From contig CAYLYS010000005.1 in assembly GCA_964388175.1 (NCBI GenBank), positions 1-64,000 of the forward strand: a stretch of 64,000 bases of DNA. Direction: 5' to 3'. Below are positions 52,315 to 60,607 of the stretch, piece after piece. The translations under genes and the position numbers were made by a program. The stretch comes from JAITWN01 sp964388175 (GTDB lineage Bacteria; Pseudomonadota; Gammaproteobacteria; SZUA-140). Position 1 is the first letter of the stretch; every line of letters begins with the position of its first letter. The notes under the pieces were generated by a model, which was not told the DNA's origin, did not search any database, and worked only from the letters and a program-made list of their open reading frames with translations.

Positions 52315-53274
52315 TCACGATCGTGCACCCGGCCGTGCGCTGCAGCGTGCAGCCAGCCGCTCGGTGGTGAAATCGATGAAGGTGCGCACAGCGGGAATCA
52401 GGCCGCGGCGCGAAGCGTAGACGATGTAAAGCGTGGCGTGTGGCAGGGTGTGCTCGGGCAGCACGATTTCCAGCCGACCGTCGCGGATATCGGCGGCGCA
52501 TATTTCGTCCGGCAGTACGGCGATGCCGAGTTCGGCGAGCACGCCTTCCTTCAGCACCAGCCAGTCGTCGGTGTCGAGCACCGGCTGATAAGCATGGGTG
52601 GTGACGGCACCGTTCGGTTCGGTGAATTGCCAGGCATAGGATGAGTCGTGGCGGCTCTTGCCGAGTCCTCTGAAACGGAACAGGTCCGCGATCGCATCCG
52701 GGCGGCCATGGGCGTCGAGATAAGCGGGGGCGCCGACCAGATAATTGCGGCTTTCGCCGATCCGTCGTGCGATCAGGTTGGAATCCTCCAGCGGCACTGC
52801 GCGGAAGCGTATGGCGACGTCGAAGCCTTCGTCGATCAGATCGACGAGACGGTCGGTGGCGGTGAGCGAAACATGCACCTCGGGGTACTGCTGCATGAAC
52901 TCGACCGCGATCGGGCCGAGCGAGGACTGTGCCATCAGGGCCGGACAGGTGATCCGCACCCGTCCGCGCGGACGGGCCTGGATCTGCTCGACGACATCGC
53001 TGGCGGCTTCCGCTTCGCTGACCATGGCGCGGCAGCGTTCATAGTAGCGCTCGCCGACCGGCGTCAGCGCCAGCCTGCGTGTACTGCGGTGCAGCAGGCG
53101 CACGCCGAGGCGTTCCTCCAGGCTGGCGATCCGCCGGCTGACGCTGGACGTGGTCAATCCGGCGGCGCGGCTGGCGGCCGTGAAGCTCTTGTGCTCGACC
53201 ACCAGAACGAAGAGGTAGAGGTCGTTGAGATCCTGCAGGCCCGGCTTCAGATTCAGTGCTTGATTGTTGTTCAT
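52315..53274 (-). CDS. LysR-family transcriptional regulator
   Basis: A 319-residue LysR regulator of the CrgA/DsdC-like group. The N-terminal winged helix is DLYLFVLVVEHKSFTAASRAAGLTTSSVSRRIASLEERLGVRLLHRSTR. The substrate-binding domain begins near RPRGRVRITCPALMAQ. It is divergent from azoR across 147 bp and probably controls azoR-pirin-DUF427 and perhaps the FMN reductase downstream. This architecture is common for quinone or electrophile response loci. Confidence 0.93.
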   Translation of the reverse strand: MNNNQALNLKPGLQDLNDLYLFVLVVEHKSFTAASRAAGLTTSSVSRRIASLEERLGVRLLHRSTRRLALTPVGERYYERCRAMVSEAEAASDVVEQIQARPRGRVRITCPALMAQSSLGPIAVEFMQQYPEVHVSLTATDRLVDLIDEGFDVAIRFRAVPLEDSNLIARRIGESRNYLVGAPAYLDAHGRPDAIADLFRFRGLGKSRHDSSYAWQFTEPNGAVTTHAYQPVLDTDDWLVLKEGVLAELGIAVLPDEICAADIRDGRLEIVLPEHTLPHATLYIVYASRRGLIPAVRTFIDFTTERLAARCSARPGARS

Positions 53275-53421
53275 GGCGTAAAGGTGTTTTCTTGTTTCGG
53301 GATCTATTCAGGTATTGGTGGAGTAAATAACATTAATGCCTAGTGCGTAGCCAGTAAAGCGCCATTTGAGCACAGCGCCTGGGCAGGCTGCGAATCCCGG
53401 ATTGATTATAAGGAGAATGCC

Positions 53422-54036
53422 ATGAAGCTGCTTCACATCGATTCCAGCGTACTGAGCGAAAATTCGGTTTCCCGTCAGTTGACGCGTGATCTGGTCGGAC
53501 AATGGCAAGGTGCCGTGCCCGGTCTCGAAGTGATTTACCACGATCTGGCGGTCGACGCGCCCGGGCATTTGTCGGGCGCCGTTCTGGCCGCGGGCCGGAT
53601 GCCCGCCGAACAGCGCCCGCAGGCGCAGCAGCGGGAGGTCGAGCAGAGCGAAGCGCTGCTCGACGAATTCCTGGCTGCCGACGTCATCGTGCTGGGAGCG
53701 CCGATGTACAATTTCACCATCCCTTCCCAGCTCAAGGCCTGGTTCGATCGTGTGGTGGTGGCGGGCCGCACTTTCAGATATACCGAAAACGGTGTGCAGG
53801 GCCTGGCCGGCGGCAAGCGGGTCGTGATCGTTTCCTCACGCGGCGGTATCTATTCGAACGGTCCCGCTCACGCCATGGATCATCAGGAGGCCTATCTGAA
53901 GACGATCCTCGGTTTTGTAGGCATCACCGATGTCGACATCGTGCGCGCCGAAGGCGTGAACCTGGGCGCCGAGCAGCGCACGCTGGCGATCGCCACGGCG
54001 CAGGAGCAGATGCGCACCTTGCTGCAGGCGGCCTGA
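53422..54036 (+). CDS. azoR: FMN-dependent NADH-azoreductase
   Basis: A 204-residue flavodoxin-fold enzyme that reduces quinones and azo dyes by two electrons. Motifs are LLHIDSSVLSENSVSRQLTRDLV, which binds the FMN phosphate, APMYNFTIPSQLKAWFDRVVVAGRTF and SSRGGIY. The N-terminal methionine is preceded by AAGGAG at good distance. Divergent from the LysR gene and followed by pirin and DUF427 genes, a stress-type cluster for electrophiles or quinones. Confidence 0.96.
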   Translation: MKLLHIDSSVLSENSVSRQLTRDLVGQWQGAVPGLEVIYHDLAVDAPGHLSGAVLAAGRMPAEQRPQAQQREVEQSEALLDEFLAADVIVLGAPMYNFTIPSQLKAWFDRVVVAGRTFRYTENGVQGLAGGKRVVIVSSRGGIYSNGPAHAMDHQEAYLKTILGFVGITDVDIVRAEGVNLGAEQRTLAIATAQEQMRTLLQAA

Positions 54037-54130
54037 GGGCCGCACTCATTCGCGCCCGGATGCGGTTGCCGGATATGGTCTCCGGAAATGGCTTCCGGGC
54101 CTTGCGGTCAGAGATATCGAAGGAGGAGAC

Positions 54131-55018
54131 ATGAAGAAACTTGCATTCGTTCAGGGTCAGGACGTCGGTCACTGGGTCGGCGATGGTTTCCCGGTGCGCA
54201 GCATATTTTCCTATCATGAGCGCACCGCCGAGTTTTCGCCGTTCCTGCTGCTCGACTACGCCGCGCCCACTCATTTCCCGCCGAGCGAGCATCGGCGCGG
54301 CGTGGGCGAACATCCGCACCGCGGTTTCGAGACCGTCACCATCGTCTACAGCGGCGAGGTCGAGCATCGCGATTCAACTGGCGGTGGCGGCATCATCTCC
54401 GCCGGCGACGTGCAGTGGATGACGGCGGCCGGCGGCATCGTGCACGAGGAATTCCACGGTCCCTCCTTCACGCGCGAGGGCGGCACCTTCGAGGTCATCC
54501 AGCTGTGGGTGAATCTGCCGGCCAGGGACAAGATGAAGGATCCGGGCTATCAGGCCATCACCCATGCGGATATCCCGCGTGTGGAACTCGATGGCGGCGC
54601 GGGCTCGGTGCGGGTGATCGCCGGTGCCTTCGCCGGCGTGCACGGACCGGCGCGTACCTGGACGCCGATGAATATCTGGGACATGCGCATCAAGGCCGGC
54701 GCACGCGTCGAATTCGACGTGCCGGAGGGTCATACCACGGGGCTGTTCGTGCTGCACGGACGCATCCGTCTCGGCGGCGGTGAGGAAGTGGGCGAGGCCC
54801 GCATCGCGGTACTCGAGCGCGCGGGCAGCCGTGTCGTCTTCGAGGCGCTCGAAGACGTGAGTCTGCTGCTGCTGAACGGCGAGCCCATCGACGAACCGGT
54901 GGTCGGCTACGGTCCCTTCGTCATGAATACGGATGCGGAGATCCGCCAGGCCGTGCGTGATTATCAGCTCGGCAAGCTGGGGCGCATCGCCCGTACGGCG
55001 CGAGAAGCGACCGGCTGA
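54131..55018 (+). CDS. Pirin-family protein
   Basis: A 295-residue bicupin of the pirin/YhhW family. The N-terminal cupin carries FLLLDYAAPTHF, the metal-binding HPHRGFETVTIVYSGEVEHRDS (two His), and DVQWMTAAGGIVHEE with the third His and Glu. Bacterial pirins can have quercetinase (dioxygenase) activity, which would fit with a quinone/flavonoid stress cluster. GAAGGAGGAGAC precedes the ATG. Follows azoR by 94 bp. Confidence 0.93.
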   Translation: MKKLAFVQGQDVGHWVGDGFPVRSIFSYHERTAEFSPFLLLDYAAPTHFPPSEHRRGVGEHPHRGFETVTIVYSGEVEHRDSTGGGGIISAGDVQWMTAAGGIVHEEFHGPSFTREGGTFEVIQLWVNLPARDKMKDPGYQAITHADIPRVELDGGAGSVRVIAGAFAGVHGPARTWTPMNIWDMRIKAGARVEFDVPEGHTTGLFVLHGRIRLGGGEEVGEARIAVLERAGSRVVFEALEDVSLLLLNGEPIDEPVVGYGPFVMNTDAEIRQAVRDYQLGKLGRIARTAREATG

Positions 55019-55153
55019 CCGCGCCGGCCGTGACGGGTTTGCCCGGATTGACGCTGCGGTCATCCGGGCATAGTTTCGAGGGTGACGATCTCAAGGAGCA
55101 GGTCTGCTCGGATCCGATTCCGAATCTATTCCCAGATCTATCAAGGAGGAGCC

Positions 55154-55531
55154 ATGGCGCATTCACCGGGACACCGGAAGTGGCCGGACCATCACGTACT
55201 CGAAGAGCACATGGACGAGCGCGTCGAGGTGGTTTTCAACGGTTTCAAGGTTGCCGATTCGCGCGATGTGGTGCGGGTAAGCGAGGACGATCATCCCCCG
55301 CGTTATTATTTCCCGCGCCGCGACGTCAGCATGGAGGCGCTCAGCCGCACGGAAACGGTTACGCAGTGCCCGTTCAAGGGCACTGCGAACTATTACTCGC
55401 TTACCGTCGGCGGTTGGACTGTTCGCGATGCGGTGTGGACCTACGAGCATCCCTATGATGAACACGAAGGCCTGCGCGAGCGGCTGGCCTTCGACGAGGA
55501 AGCGGTGGATCGAATCAGCATCGACGCATGA
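55154..55531 (+). CDS. DUF427 domain protein
   Basis: A 125-residue protein of the DUF427 family. The signature RYYFPRRDVSMEALSRTETVTQCPFKGTANYYS is clear, with the conserved Cys, and AVWTYEHPYDEHEGLRERLAFDEEAVD follows. The ATG at 55154 is preceded by CAAGGAGGAG. The function of the family is not known. Last gene of the azoR-pirin-DUF427 group controlled by the divergent LysR regulator. Confidence 0.93.
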   Translation: MAHSPGHRKWPDHHVLEEHMDERVEVVFNGFKVADSRDVVRVSEDDHPPRYYFPRRDVSMEALSRTETVTQCPFKGTANYYSLTVGGWTVRDAVWTYEHPYDEHEGLRERLAFDEEAVDRISIDA

Positions 55532-55609
55532 TCTGCCGTGAAGGCAGGGCGAGCGCCCGGGGTGGGATCGTTGTCCTGGTGGCTGGCACCGTCGCGCGCA
55601 ACGCCCGCT

Positions 55610-56548
55610 TCAGCTGACCGTTTCTCCGGCCGCCTGCAGGTCGGCGTGATACGAGGAACGCACCATCGGGCCGCTGGCGACGTTTCTGAAACCCATCTGC
55701 TCCGCAGTCTCTCCCAGTTGCCGGAATTCATCCGGCGTCACGTAGCGCGCCACCGGCAGGTGATGCCGGCTCGGCTGCAGGTACTGGCCAAGTGTCAGCA
55801 TGTCGCAGCCGTGCGCGCGCAGATCGCGCATCACCACATCGATTTCTTCCAGGGTTTCGCCGAGTCCGAGCATGAGGCCGGACTTGGTCGGTACATCCGG
55901 GCACATCTCCTTGAAGCGTTGCAGCAGACGCAGCGACCAGGCGTAGTCGGCGCCGGGGCGCGCCTGGCGATAGAGGCGCGGCACGGTTTCCATATTGTGA
56001 TTGAAGACATCGGGCGGCGCCTGTTCCATCAGCGCGAGGGCAACGTCCATGCGGCCGCGGAAATCGGGTACCAGCACTTCGATGCGGGTCTGCGGACTGA
56101 GTCGGCGCACCGCCTGGATGCAGGCGACGAAATGGCCGGCGCCGCCGTCGCGCAGATCGTCGCGATCCACCGAGGTGATGACGACGTACTTGAGTTCCAT
56201 CGCGGCGATGGTGCGGCCGAGATTCTCCGGCTCTTCGCCGTCGAGCGGGCCGGGCTTGCCGTGGGCGACGTCGCAGAAGGGACAGCGCCGCGTGCAGATG
56301 TCGCCCATGATCATGAAGGTCGCCGTGCCGTGGCCGAAGCATTCGCCGAGATTCGGACAGGAGGCTTCCTCGCACACCGTGTGCAGGCGGTGCTCGCGCA
56401 GAATGGCTTTGAGGCGCGCGACGTTCGGGCTCGCGGGGTTGCGCGCGCGGATCCACGGCGGCTTGCGCGCCGGCGTGACCGTCGGTTCGATCTTGACCGG
56501 GATGCGGGCAACCTTGTCGGCGCCGCGCAGTTTGTCGGGAAGGCTCAT
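55610..56548 (-). CDS. lipA: Lipoyl synthase LipA
   Basis: Radical-SAM enzyme that inserts two sulfurs into octanoyl groups on E2 and H proteins. It is 312 residues. The auxiliary cluster motif CEEASCPNLGEC, the radical-SAM motif CTRRCPFC and the C-terminal SSYHAD (RSSY serine ligand) are all intact. GDICTRRCPFCDVAHGKP and YVVITSVDRDDLRDGGAGHF are typical. The start overlaps the lipB stop (TGATG), the standard lipB-lipA order. Confidence 0.98.
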   Translation of the reverse strand: MSLPDKLRGADKVARIPVKIEPTVTPARKPPWIRARNPASPNVARLKAILREHRLHTVCEEASCPNLGECFGHGTATFMIMGDICTRRCPFCDVAHGKPGPLDGEEPENLGRTIAAMELKYVVITSVDRDDLRDGGAGHFVACIQAVRRLSPQTRIEVLVPDFRGRMDVALALMEQAPPDVFNHNMETVPRLYRQARPGADYAWSLRLLQRFKEMCPDVPTKSGLMLGLGETLEEIDVVMRDLRAHGCDMLTLGQYLQPSRHHLPVARYVTPDEFRQLGETAEQMGFRNVASGPMVRSSYHADLQAAGETVS

Positions 56549-57261
56549 CAGGGATCCAGGCTGTCTCGGTAAAGGATCTCATTGTACCCCAGCCGCCGTG
56601 CCAGCGCGGCGACCAGGCGATCGGAGGCGTCACGCAGCATTTCTACGGATATTCCCCCAGGTATCTCTCTGGGTATTTCCCCAGGCATTTCTCCGGGCAT
56701 TTCTCCAGGCATTTCCCCGGCAGGCCGGGTGGCGGGGACGAGTTCGCTGAGCTGGGTGACGGCCANNNNNNNNNNCGGTTCCAGGTCCATGGCGACGTTG
56801 AGGCTGAGGCCGTGATAGCTGCGGCCGCGTCGGACGCGCAGGCCGAGGGCGCCGATCTTGCGGCCGTCGACGTACACGCCGGGGGCGCCTGGGCGGCGGG
56901 CGGCGGCGATGCCGTAGTCCGCCAGCAGGCCGATCATGGTTTCCTCGATTTCATGCACCAGCGTCTTGATGCCGATGCCGCGCCGCGGCAGATCGATCAG
57001 CGGGTAGGCGACGATCTGGCCGGGGCCATGATAGGTCACCTGTCCGCCGCGGTCGGTGCGCACGACGGGAATCGCGCCGGGCGCGAGCACGTGTCCCTCG
57101 CGCGCGGCGCGCCCGAGCGTATAGACCGGTGGATGCTGCAGCAGCCAGAGTTCGTCCGCGCTGTCGGCGGTGCGCGCCTCGGTGCGCTCGCGCATGGCGG
57201 CGACGGTGGTTTCGTATTCGCTAACGCCCAGCCGCCGCACGGTCAGCGTGTCGGTGGTCAC
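56548..57261 (-). CDS. lipB: Octanoyltransferase LipB, interrupted by an assembly gap
   Basis: Transfers octanoate from ACP to lipoyl domains. The GTG start at 57261 overlaps the ybeD stop (GTGA). Family motifs are PPVYTLGRAAREGHVL, TDRGGQVTYHGPGQIVAYPLIDL, APGVYVDGRKIGALGLRVRRG and YHGLSLNVAMDLEP. The expected FxxINPCGYxG segment with the catalytic cysteine should follow, but here ten Ns occupy it and the sequence resumes at AVTQLSEL. The frame is preserved across the Ns. Further on, an unusual Gly-Glu-Met-Pro repeat (about 24 residues) lies before the final helix LRDASDRLVAALARRLGY. The gene is likely intact in the organism; the gap is technical. Confidence 0.92.
   Translation of the reverse strand: MTTDTLTVRRLGVSEYETTVAAMRERTEARTADSADELWLLQHPPVYTLGRAAREGHVLAPGAIPVVRTDRGGQVTYHGPGQIVAYPLIDLPRRGIGIKTLVHEIEETMIGLLADYGIAAARRPGAPGVYVDGRKIGALGLRVRRGRSYHGLSLNVAMDLEPXXXXAVTQLSELVPATRPAGEMPGEMPGEMPGEIPREIPGGISVEMLRDASDRLVAALARRLGYNEILYRDSLDP
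56651..56722 (-). repeat. 12-nt tandem repeat inside lipB encoding Pro-Gly-Glu-Met/Ile
   Basis: About six degenerate copies of a 12-nt unit (plus-strand example GGCATTTCTCCA) encode GEMP-GEMP-GEMP-GEIP-REIP-GGIS. The copies remain in frame. The array is about 45 bp from the N gap, so repeat collapse may have contributed to the break in assembly. Confidence 0.85.
56766..56775. other. Assembly gap of ten Ns within lipB
   Basis: Ten consecutive Ns. In the LipB family about eleven residues, including the catalytic cysteine, separate the flanking motifs. The true gap is therefore probably about 34 bp rather than 10; the difference is a multiple of three and the frame is maintained. Confidence 0.9.
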
Positions 57262-57527
57262 AGCGCCATGATGACGTATTCGGACGAGGTCAGCGCGAGG
57301 TAGATCGCATCGAGCTGCGCGCGGCTCTGCGCCGTGATGGTGAGCGTTACCGATTGATAGCGGCCTTCCTTGCTGATCCGGCTGCGGATCGCGCCTTCGC
57401 CGAGATCGGGTACGTGCGGGCGCACGAGCGTGAAAACGACGGCGTCGAGATCGCAATCGGCCTTGCCGATGATCTTGATCGGAAACTCGCAGGGAAATTC
57501 GAACAGGCTGTCCTCTTCTTCGCTCAT
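57258..57527 (-). CDS. ybeD: YbeD/DUF493 (UPF0250) family protein
   Basis: An 89-residue protein of the UPF0250 family, a small ACT-like fold of uncertain role usually found with lipB and dacA. FPCEFPIKIIGKADCDLDAVVFTLVRPHVPDL and RISKEGRYQSVTLTITAQSRAQLDAIYLAL are typical. The ATG at 57527 lies inside the end of the dat gene, and the stop overlaps the lipB GTG, so all three are coupled. Confidence 0.93.
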   Translation of the reverse strand: MSEEEDSLFEFPCEFPIKIIGKADCDLDAVVFTLVRPHVPDLGEGAIRSRISKEGRYQSVTLTITAQSRAQLDAIYLALTSSEYVIMAL

Positions 57528-58393
57528 GCGCCGTCCGCCCGCGCCTGTCTGCCGCAGGCACGCTTGTAGTCCTGGTAGAGCGTGATCATCCGTGTCCACA
57601 GCGGGCCGGGTTTGCCGCCGCCGATCGCGCGTCCGTCGAGCCGGGTCACCGGCAGGATTTCCCGGGTGGAACTGGTCAGCCAGATTTCCTGCGCCTGATC
57701 CAGATCCGATGGCGTCAGCGTCGCTTCGCGGCAGGCGATGCCGTGCCGGTCCGCGAGCTCGATGATCAGGTCACGGGTGATGCCGGGCAACAGGCGCGGT
57801 CCCTTGGGCGGGGTGAGCAGGACGTCCTCGCGCACGATGAAGAGGTTGCTGGCCGCGCCTTCGCTGACCTCGCCGCGGCGGATCAGGATCGCTTCCGCTG
57901 CGTTCTGATCGAGCGCCTGCTGGCGCAGCAGTACGTTGGGCAGCAGCGAAGTGGTCTTGAGGTGGCAATACTCCCAGCGGATGTCGTCGAGGGTGATCGC
58001 CGCCACGCCGTCACGCATGATTTCCGGCGCCACCGGCAGCAGCGGTGAAGTCATGGCGAAAACCGTGGGGCGAACGCCGGCGGGGAAGGCGTGGTCGCGC
58101 CGGGCGACGCCGCGGGTGATCTGCAGATAGATCGATTGCTCGTCTTCTTCGTTGCGCTCGACCAGCTCGCCGATGATGCCATGCCAGCGTTCATCGCTGT
58201 ACGGCTGCTCGATGCGTACGCCGGCCAGGCTCTGGCGCAGGCGTTCCAGGTGTTCGGCCAGACGAAAGGGCCGCCGGCCGTAGGCGGGGATGACCTCGTA
58301 GATGCCGTCGCCGAAGATGAAGCCGCGATCGAGCGGCGAGATCATCGCGCTCGATGCGGGCATGAATTCGCCGTTGAGAAAGACGGTGCGCAC
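57524..58393 (-). CDS. dat: D-amino acid aminotransferase
   Basis: PLP-dependent fold-IV aminotransferase of 289 residues, forming D-amino acids for peptidoglycan. MRTVFLNGEFMPASSAMISPLDRGFIFGDGIYEVIPAYG is the family N-terminus. The PLP lysine is in YCHLKTTSLLPNVL. EGAASNLFIVREDVLLTPP and LPGITRD complete the family pattern. Lies between dacC and ybeD, a common order. A branched-chain aminotransferase is less likely because of the length and the YCHLKTTSLL context. Confidence 0.93.
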   Translation of the reverse strand: MRTVFLNGEFMPASSAMISPLDRGFIFGDGIYEVIPAYGRRPFRLAEHLERLRQSLAGVRIEQPYSDERWHGIIGELVERNEEDEQSIYLQITRGVARRDHAFPAGVRPTVFAMTSPLLPVAPEIMRDGVAAITLDDIRWEYCHLKTTSLLPNVLLRQQALDQNAAEAILIRRGEVSEGAASNLFIVREDVLLTPPKGPRLLPGITRDLIIELADRHGIACREATLTPSDLDQAQEIWLTSSTREILPVTRLDGRAIGGGKPGPLWTRMITLYQDYKRACGRQARADGA

Positions 58394-58430
58394 GCGGGCT
58401 CCTTGATAATCCTAGTTGTGTATACAGACC

Positions 58431-59621
58431 CTAGTGAAAGAACATCAGCACGCGGTCGGTGAGCCGCTGCACGAAGCCGCCCTCGACGATATCGCGCACG
58501 GCGACGAGCGGGCGATGTGCGACTTCCTCGCCGTCGAGGCTGACTGTCAGGGTGCCGAGCGGATCGCCTTTGTGCACGGGGGCGAGAATGCCGCCGTTGA
58601 CGTTGAAGGCGCTGGCCAGCTTGTCCTTGTTGTTGCGCGGAATGGTGAGGTAGAGATCCTGCTCGAGCCCGAGGGGAATCTCCTGGATTTCTCCCTGCCA
58701 CACGCGCGTCTGGGTCAGTGGCTCGCCGGCGCTGTGCACCAGATGGGTTTCGTAGAAGCGGAAGCCGTAGTTGAGCAGCTTCTGCGTTTCCTGCAGGCGC
58801 GCCTCTTCCGAGCGCGTGCCGAGGATAACGGAAACCAGCCGCATGTTGTCGCGCTTCGCCGAGGTCACCAGGCAATAGCCGGCCGCTTCGGTGTGTCCGG
58901 TCTTGCCGCCGTCCACGCTGGCGTCACGCCACAGGAGGCGATTGCGGTTGGGCTGGGTGATGCCGTTGTAGGTGTATTCCTTGAGCGAGTACCAACCGTA
59001 GTAGTCGGGGAACTGGCGGATGAGAGCCTGCATCAGCAGGGCAAGATCGAAGGCCGTGGTGTAGTGCTCGGGGTGCGGCAGGCCGGTGCTGTTGACGAAA
59101 TGCGTGCCGGTCATATTGAGCGCGCGCGCGTAGTTGTTCATCAGATCGGCAAAGGCGTCTTCACCGCCGGCGACGTGCTCGGCGAGCGCTACCGAGGCAT
59201 CGTTGCCCGATTGCACGATCACGCCCTTGAGCAGGGTTTCCACATCGACCCGCGAATTGACCTGGATAAAACTGCGCGAGCCGGGCATGCGCCAGGCTTT
59301 TTCGCTGATCAGCACCTGGTCCTCGAGCTTGATGTTGCCAAGCCGCAGTTCGTTGAACACGATATAGGAGGTCATCAGCTTGGTCAGGCTGGCGGGTTCC
59401 AGCCGCTCGCGGGCATTGCCTTCGACCAGCACCTGGCCGCTGTTGAAATCCATCAGCAGATAGCCGCCGGCATTCACTGCCGGCGGCGCCGGCGCCGGTA
59501 TCGCGGCCGCGGCCGGTGTGGTAGCCAGCAGCATGAGCAGGGCGAGCAGGCTCAGGCCGGCGATGACGGAGGAGATGCCGCCGGCACGATGCGGGCGGGA
59601 ATGCAGGGGGAATGAGGTCAC
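58431..59621 (-). CDS. dacC: D-alanyl-D-alanine carboxypeptidase (PBP5/6-type)
   Basis: Low-molecular-mass penicillin-binding protein of about 396 residues that trims pentapeptides. All three active-site motifs are present: SxxK in EPASLTKLMTSY, SxN in IVQSGNDASVALAEH and KTG in DGGKTGHTEAAGY. A signal peptide (ISSVIAGLSLLALLMLLATTPAAA) precedes. The C-terminal part has the PBP5 beta-domain and an amphipathic end helix (GGFVQRLTDRVLMFFH) that anchors it to the inner membrane. The start is a GTG at 59621, preceded by AGGAGA at good spacing; upstream in-frame codons look non-coding. dacA or dacC naming cannot be told apart by sequence alone. Confidence 0.95.
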   Translation of the reverse strand: MTSFPLHSRPHRAGGISSVIAGLSLLALLMLLATTPAAAAIPAPAPPAVNAGGYLLMDFNSGQVLVEGNARERLEPASLTKLMTSYIVFNELRLGNIKLEDQVLISEKAWRMPGSRSFIQVNSRVDVETLLKGVIVQSGNDASVALAEHVAGGEDAFADLMNNYARALNMTGTHFVNSTGLPHPEHYTTAFDLALLMQALIRQFPDYYGWYSLKEYTYNGITQPNRNRLLWRDASVDGGKTGHTEAAGYCLVTSAKRDNMRLVSVILGTRSEEARLQETQKLLNYGFRFYETHLVHSAGEPLTQTRVWQGEIQEIPLGLEQDLYLTIPRNNKDKLASAFNVNGGILAPVHKGDPLGTLTVSLDGEEVAHRPLVAVRDIVEGGFVQRLTDRVLMFFH

Positions 59622-59737
59622 GCGGATAGGTCTCCTGTAAGGCTTGCGGTTTGCTTGCGCAGACGGCGCCCGCGCCCGCACGGCAGACAGTGTAACGATT
59701 ATTCGGCGTCTGAAAAACCGAGCGCTGAGGGCGCCGC

Positions 59738-60607
59738 TCAATCGAGCACGATGTGGGTGTCCAGTCCCATGGCGAGCAGTTCGCGGCTGACGCGGTCGGC
59801 TTCGTTCACATCCTGCAGCGGACCGATGCGGACACGGTAAAGCGGCGTACGGCTGTCTCCGGTGGGTACCACATGCACGCCGCTGTGCGCTGCGCTTTCG
59901 AGCCGGGAGCGCAGGCGGACGGCGTTTTCCATCTGGCTGAAGGCGCCGATCTGCAGATAGAGGCCGGGCGCCGTCGCTGCCTTACTGCCGCTCGCATCGG
60001 TCGCGGCGAGCCGCGTGGCGTTGTTTTGCCAGTCGACCGGATCGATCGCCCTGATCTCCACCATGCCCGTGCCTTGCTGCGTGATTCCGAGCTTCGCCGC
60101 CGCCGCATAGGAGAGGTCGATCAGGCGATTGTGCTTGAACGGGCCGCGGTCATTGATCTTGACGATGATGGTGCGGCCGTTGGCGAGATTCGTCACTTCG
60201 GCGTAGGTGGGCAGCGGCAGTGAGGTGTGCGCGGCGGTCATGGCGTACATGTCGAAGGGTTCACCGCTCGAGGTGCGCCGGCCATGGAATTTGCTGCCGT
60301 ACCAGGAGGCGATGCCGCGCTCGACATAGCCGGTGCTGCTGGTCAGTACTTCATAGCGCCGGTCGAACACCACGTAGGAAGCGGGGTTGCCGTAGCGGCT
60401 GAGCGGTTCCGCGCGCGGTATCGCGTCGGGAATGGAGGCCGCGTCGATCGGCATCGGCGGCGGGCCGTCCGCGGGCTCGAACGGCGCGGTGGACGGTTTC
60501 TGCGGCAAGGCGCTGCAGCCGGCCACGGTCAAGACGACCAGCATGGCGGCGATGAATCCGCGCGAGGCGTATTGCCACGGATCGAAAACGGATGCGCTCG
60601 GGTTCAT
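59738..60607 (-). CDS. rlpA: Septal ring lytic transglycosylase-type lipoprotein RlpA
   Basis: Lipoprotein of 289 residues. The lipobox is LTVAGCSA, cleaved at a cysteine near residue 31. The double-psi beta-barrel (ERGIASWYGSKFHGRRTSSGEPFDMYAMTAAHTSLPLPTYAEVTNLANGR) is followed by DRGPFKHNRLIDLSYAAA. The C-terminal SPOR domain (LYLQIGAFSQMENAVRLRSRLE) binds denuded glycans at the septum. In Pseudomonas RlpA cleaves such glycans; catalytic Asp and His candidates are present. Overlaps mltB by 4 bp. Confidence 0.95.
   Translation of the reverse strand: MNPSASVFDPWQYASRGFIAAMLVVLTVAGCSALPQKPSTAPFEPADGPPPMPIDAASIPDAIPRAEPLSRYGNPASYVVFDRRYEVLTSSTGYVERGIASWYGSKFHGRRTSSGEPFDMYAMTAAHTSLPLPTYAEVTNLANGRTIIVKINDRGPFKHNRLIDLSYAAAAKLGITQQGTGMVEIRAIDPVDWQNNATRLAATDASGSKAATAPGLYLQIGAFSQMENAVRLRSRLESAAHSGVHVVPTGDSRTPLYRVRIGPLQDVNEADRVSRELLAMGLDTHIVLD

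Noticed and set aside
53275..53421. Specific LysR binding box in the LysR-azoR intergenic region
   Set aside because: Only weak TATT/AATA symmetry was seen; no convincing T-N11-A dyad could be fixed.
56651..56722. Short regular repeats considered as CRISPR
   Set aside because: Units of 12 nt without spacers, in frame within lipB; a minisatellite, not an array.
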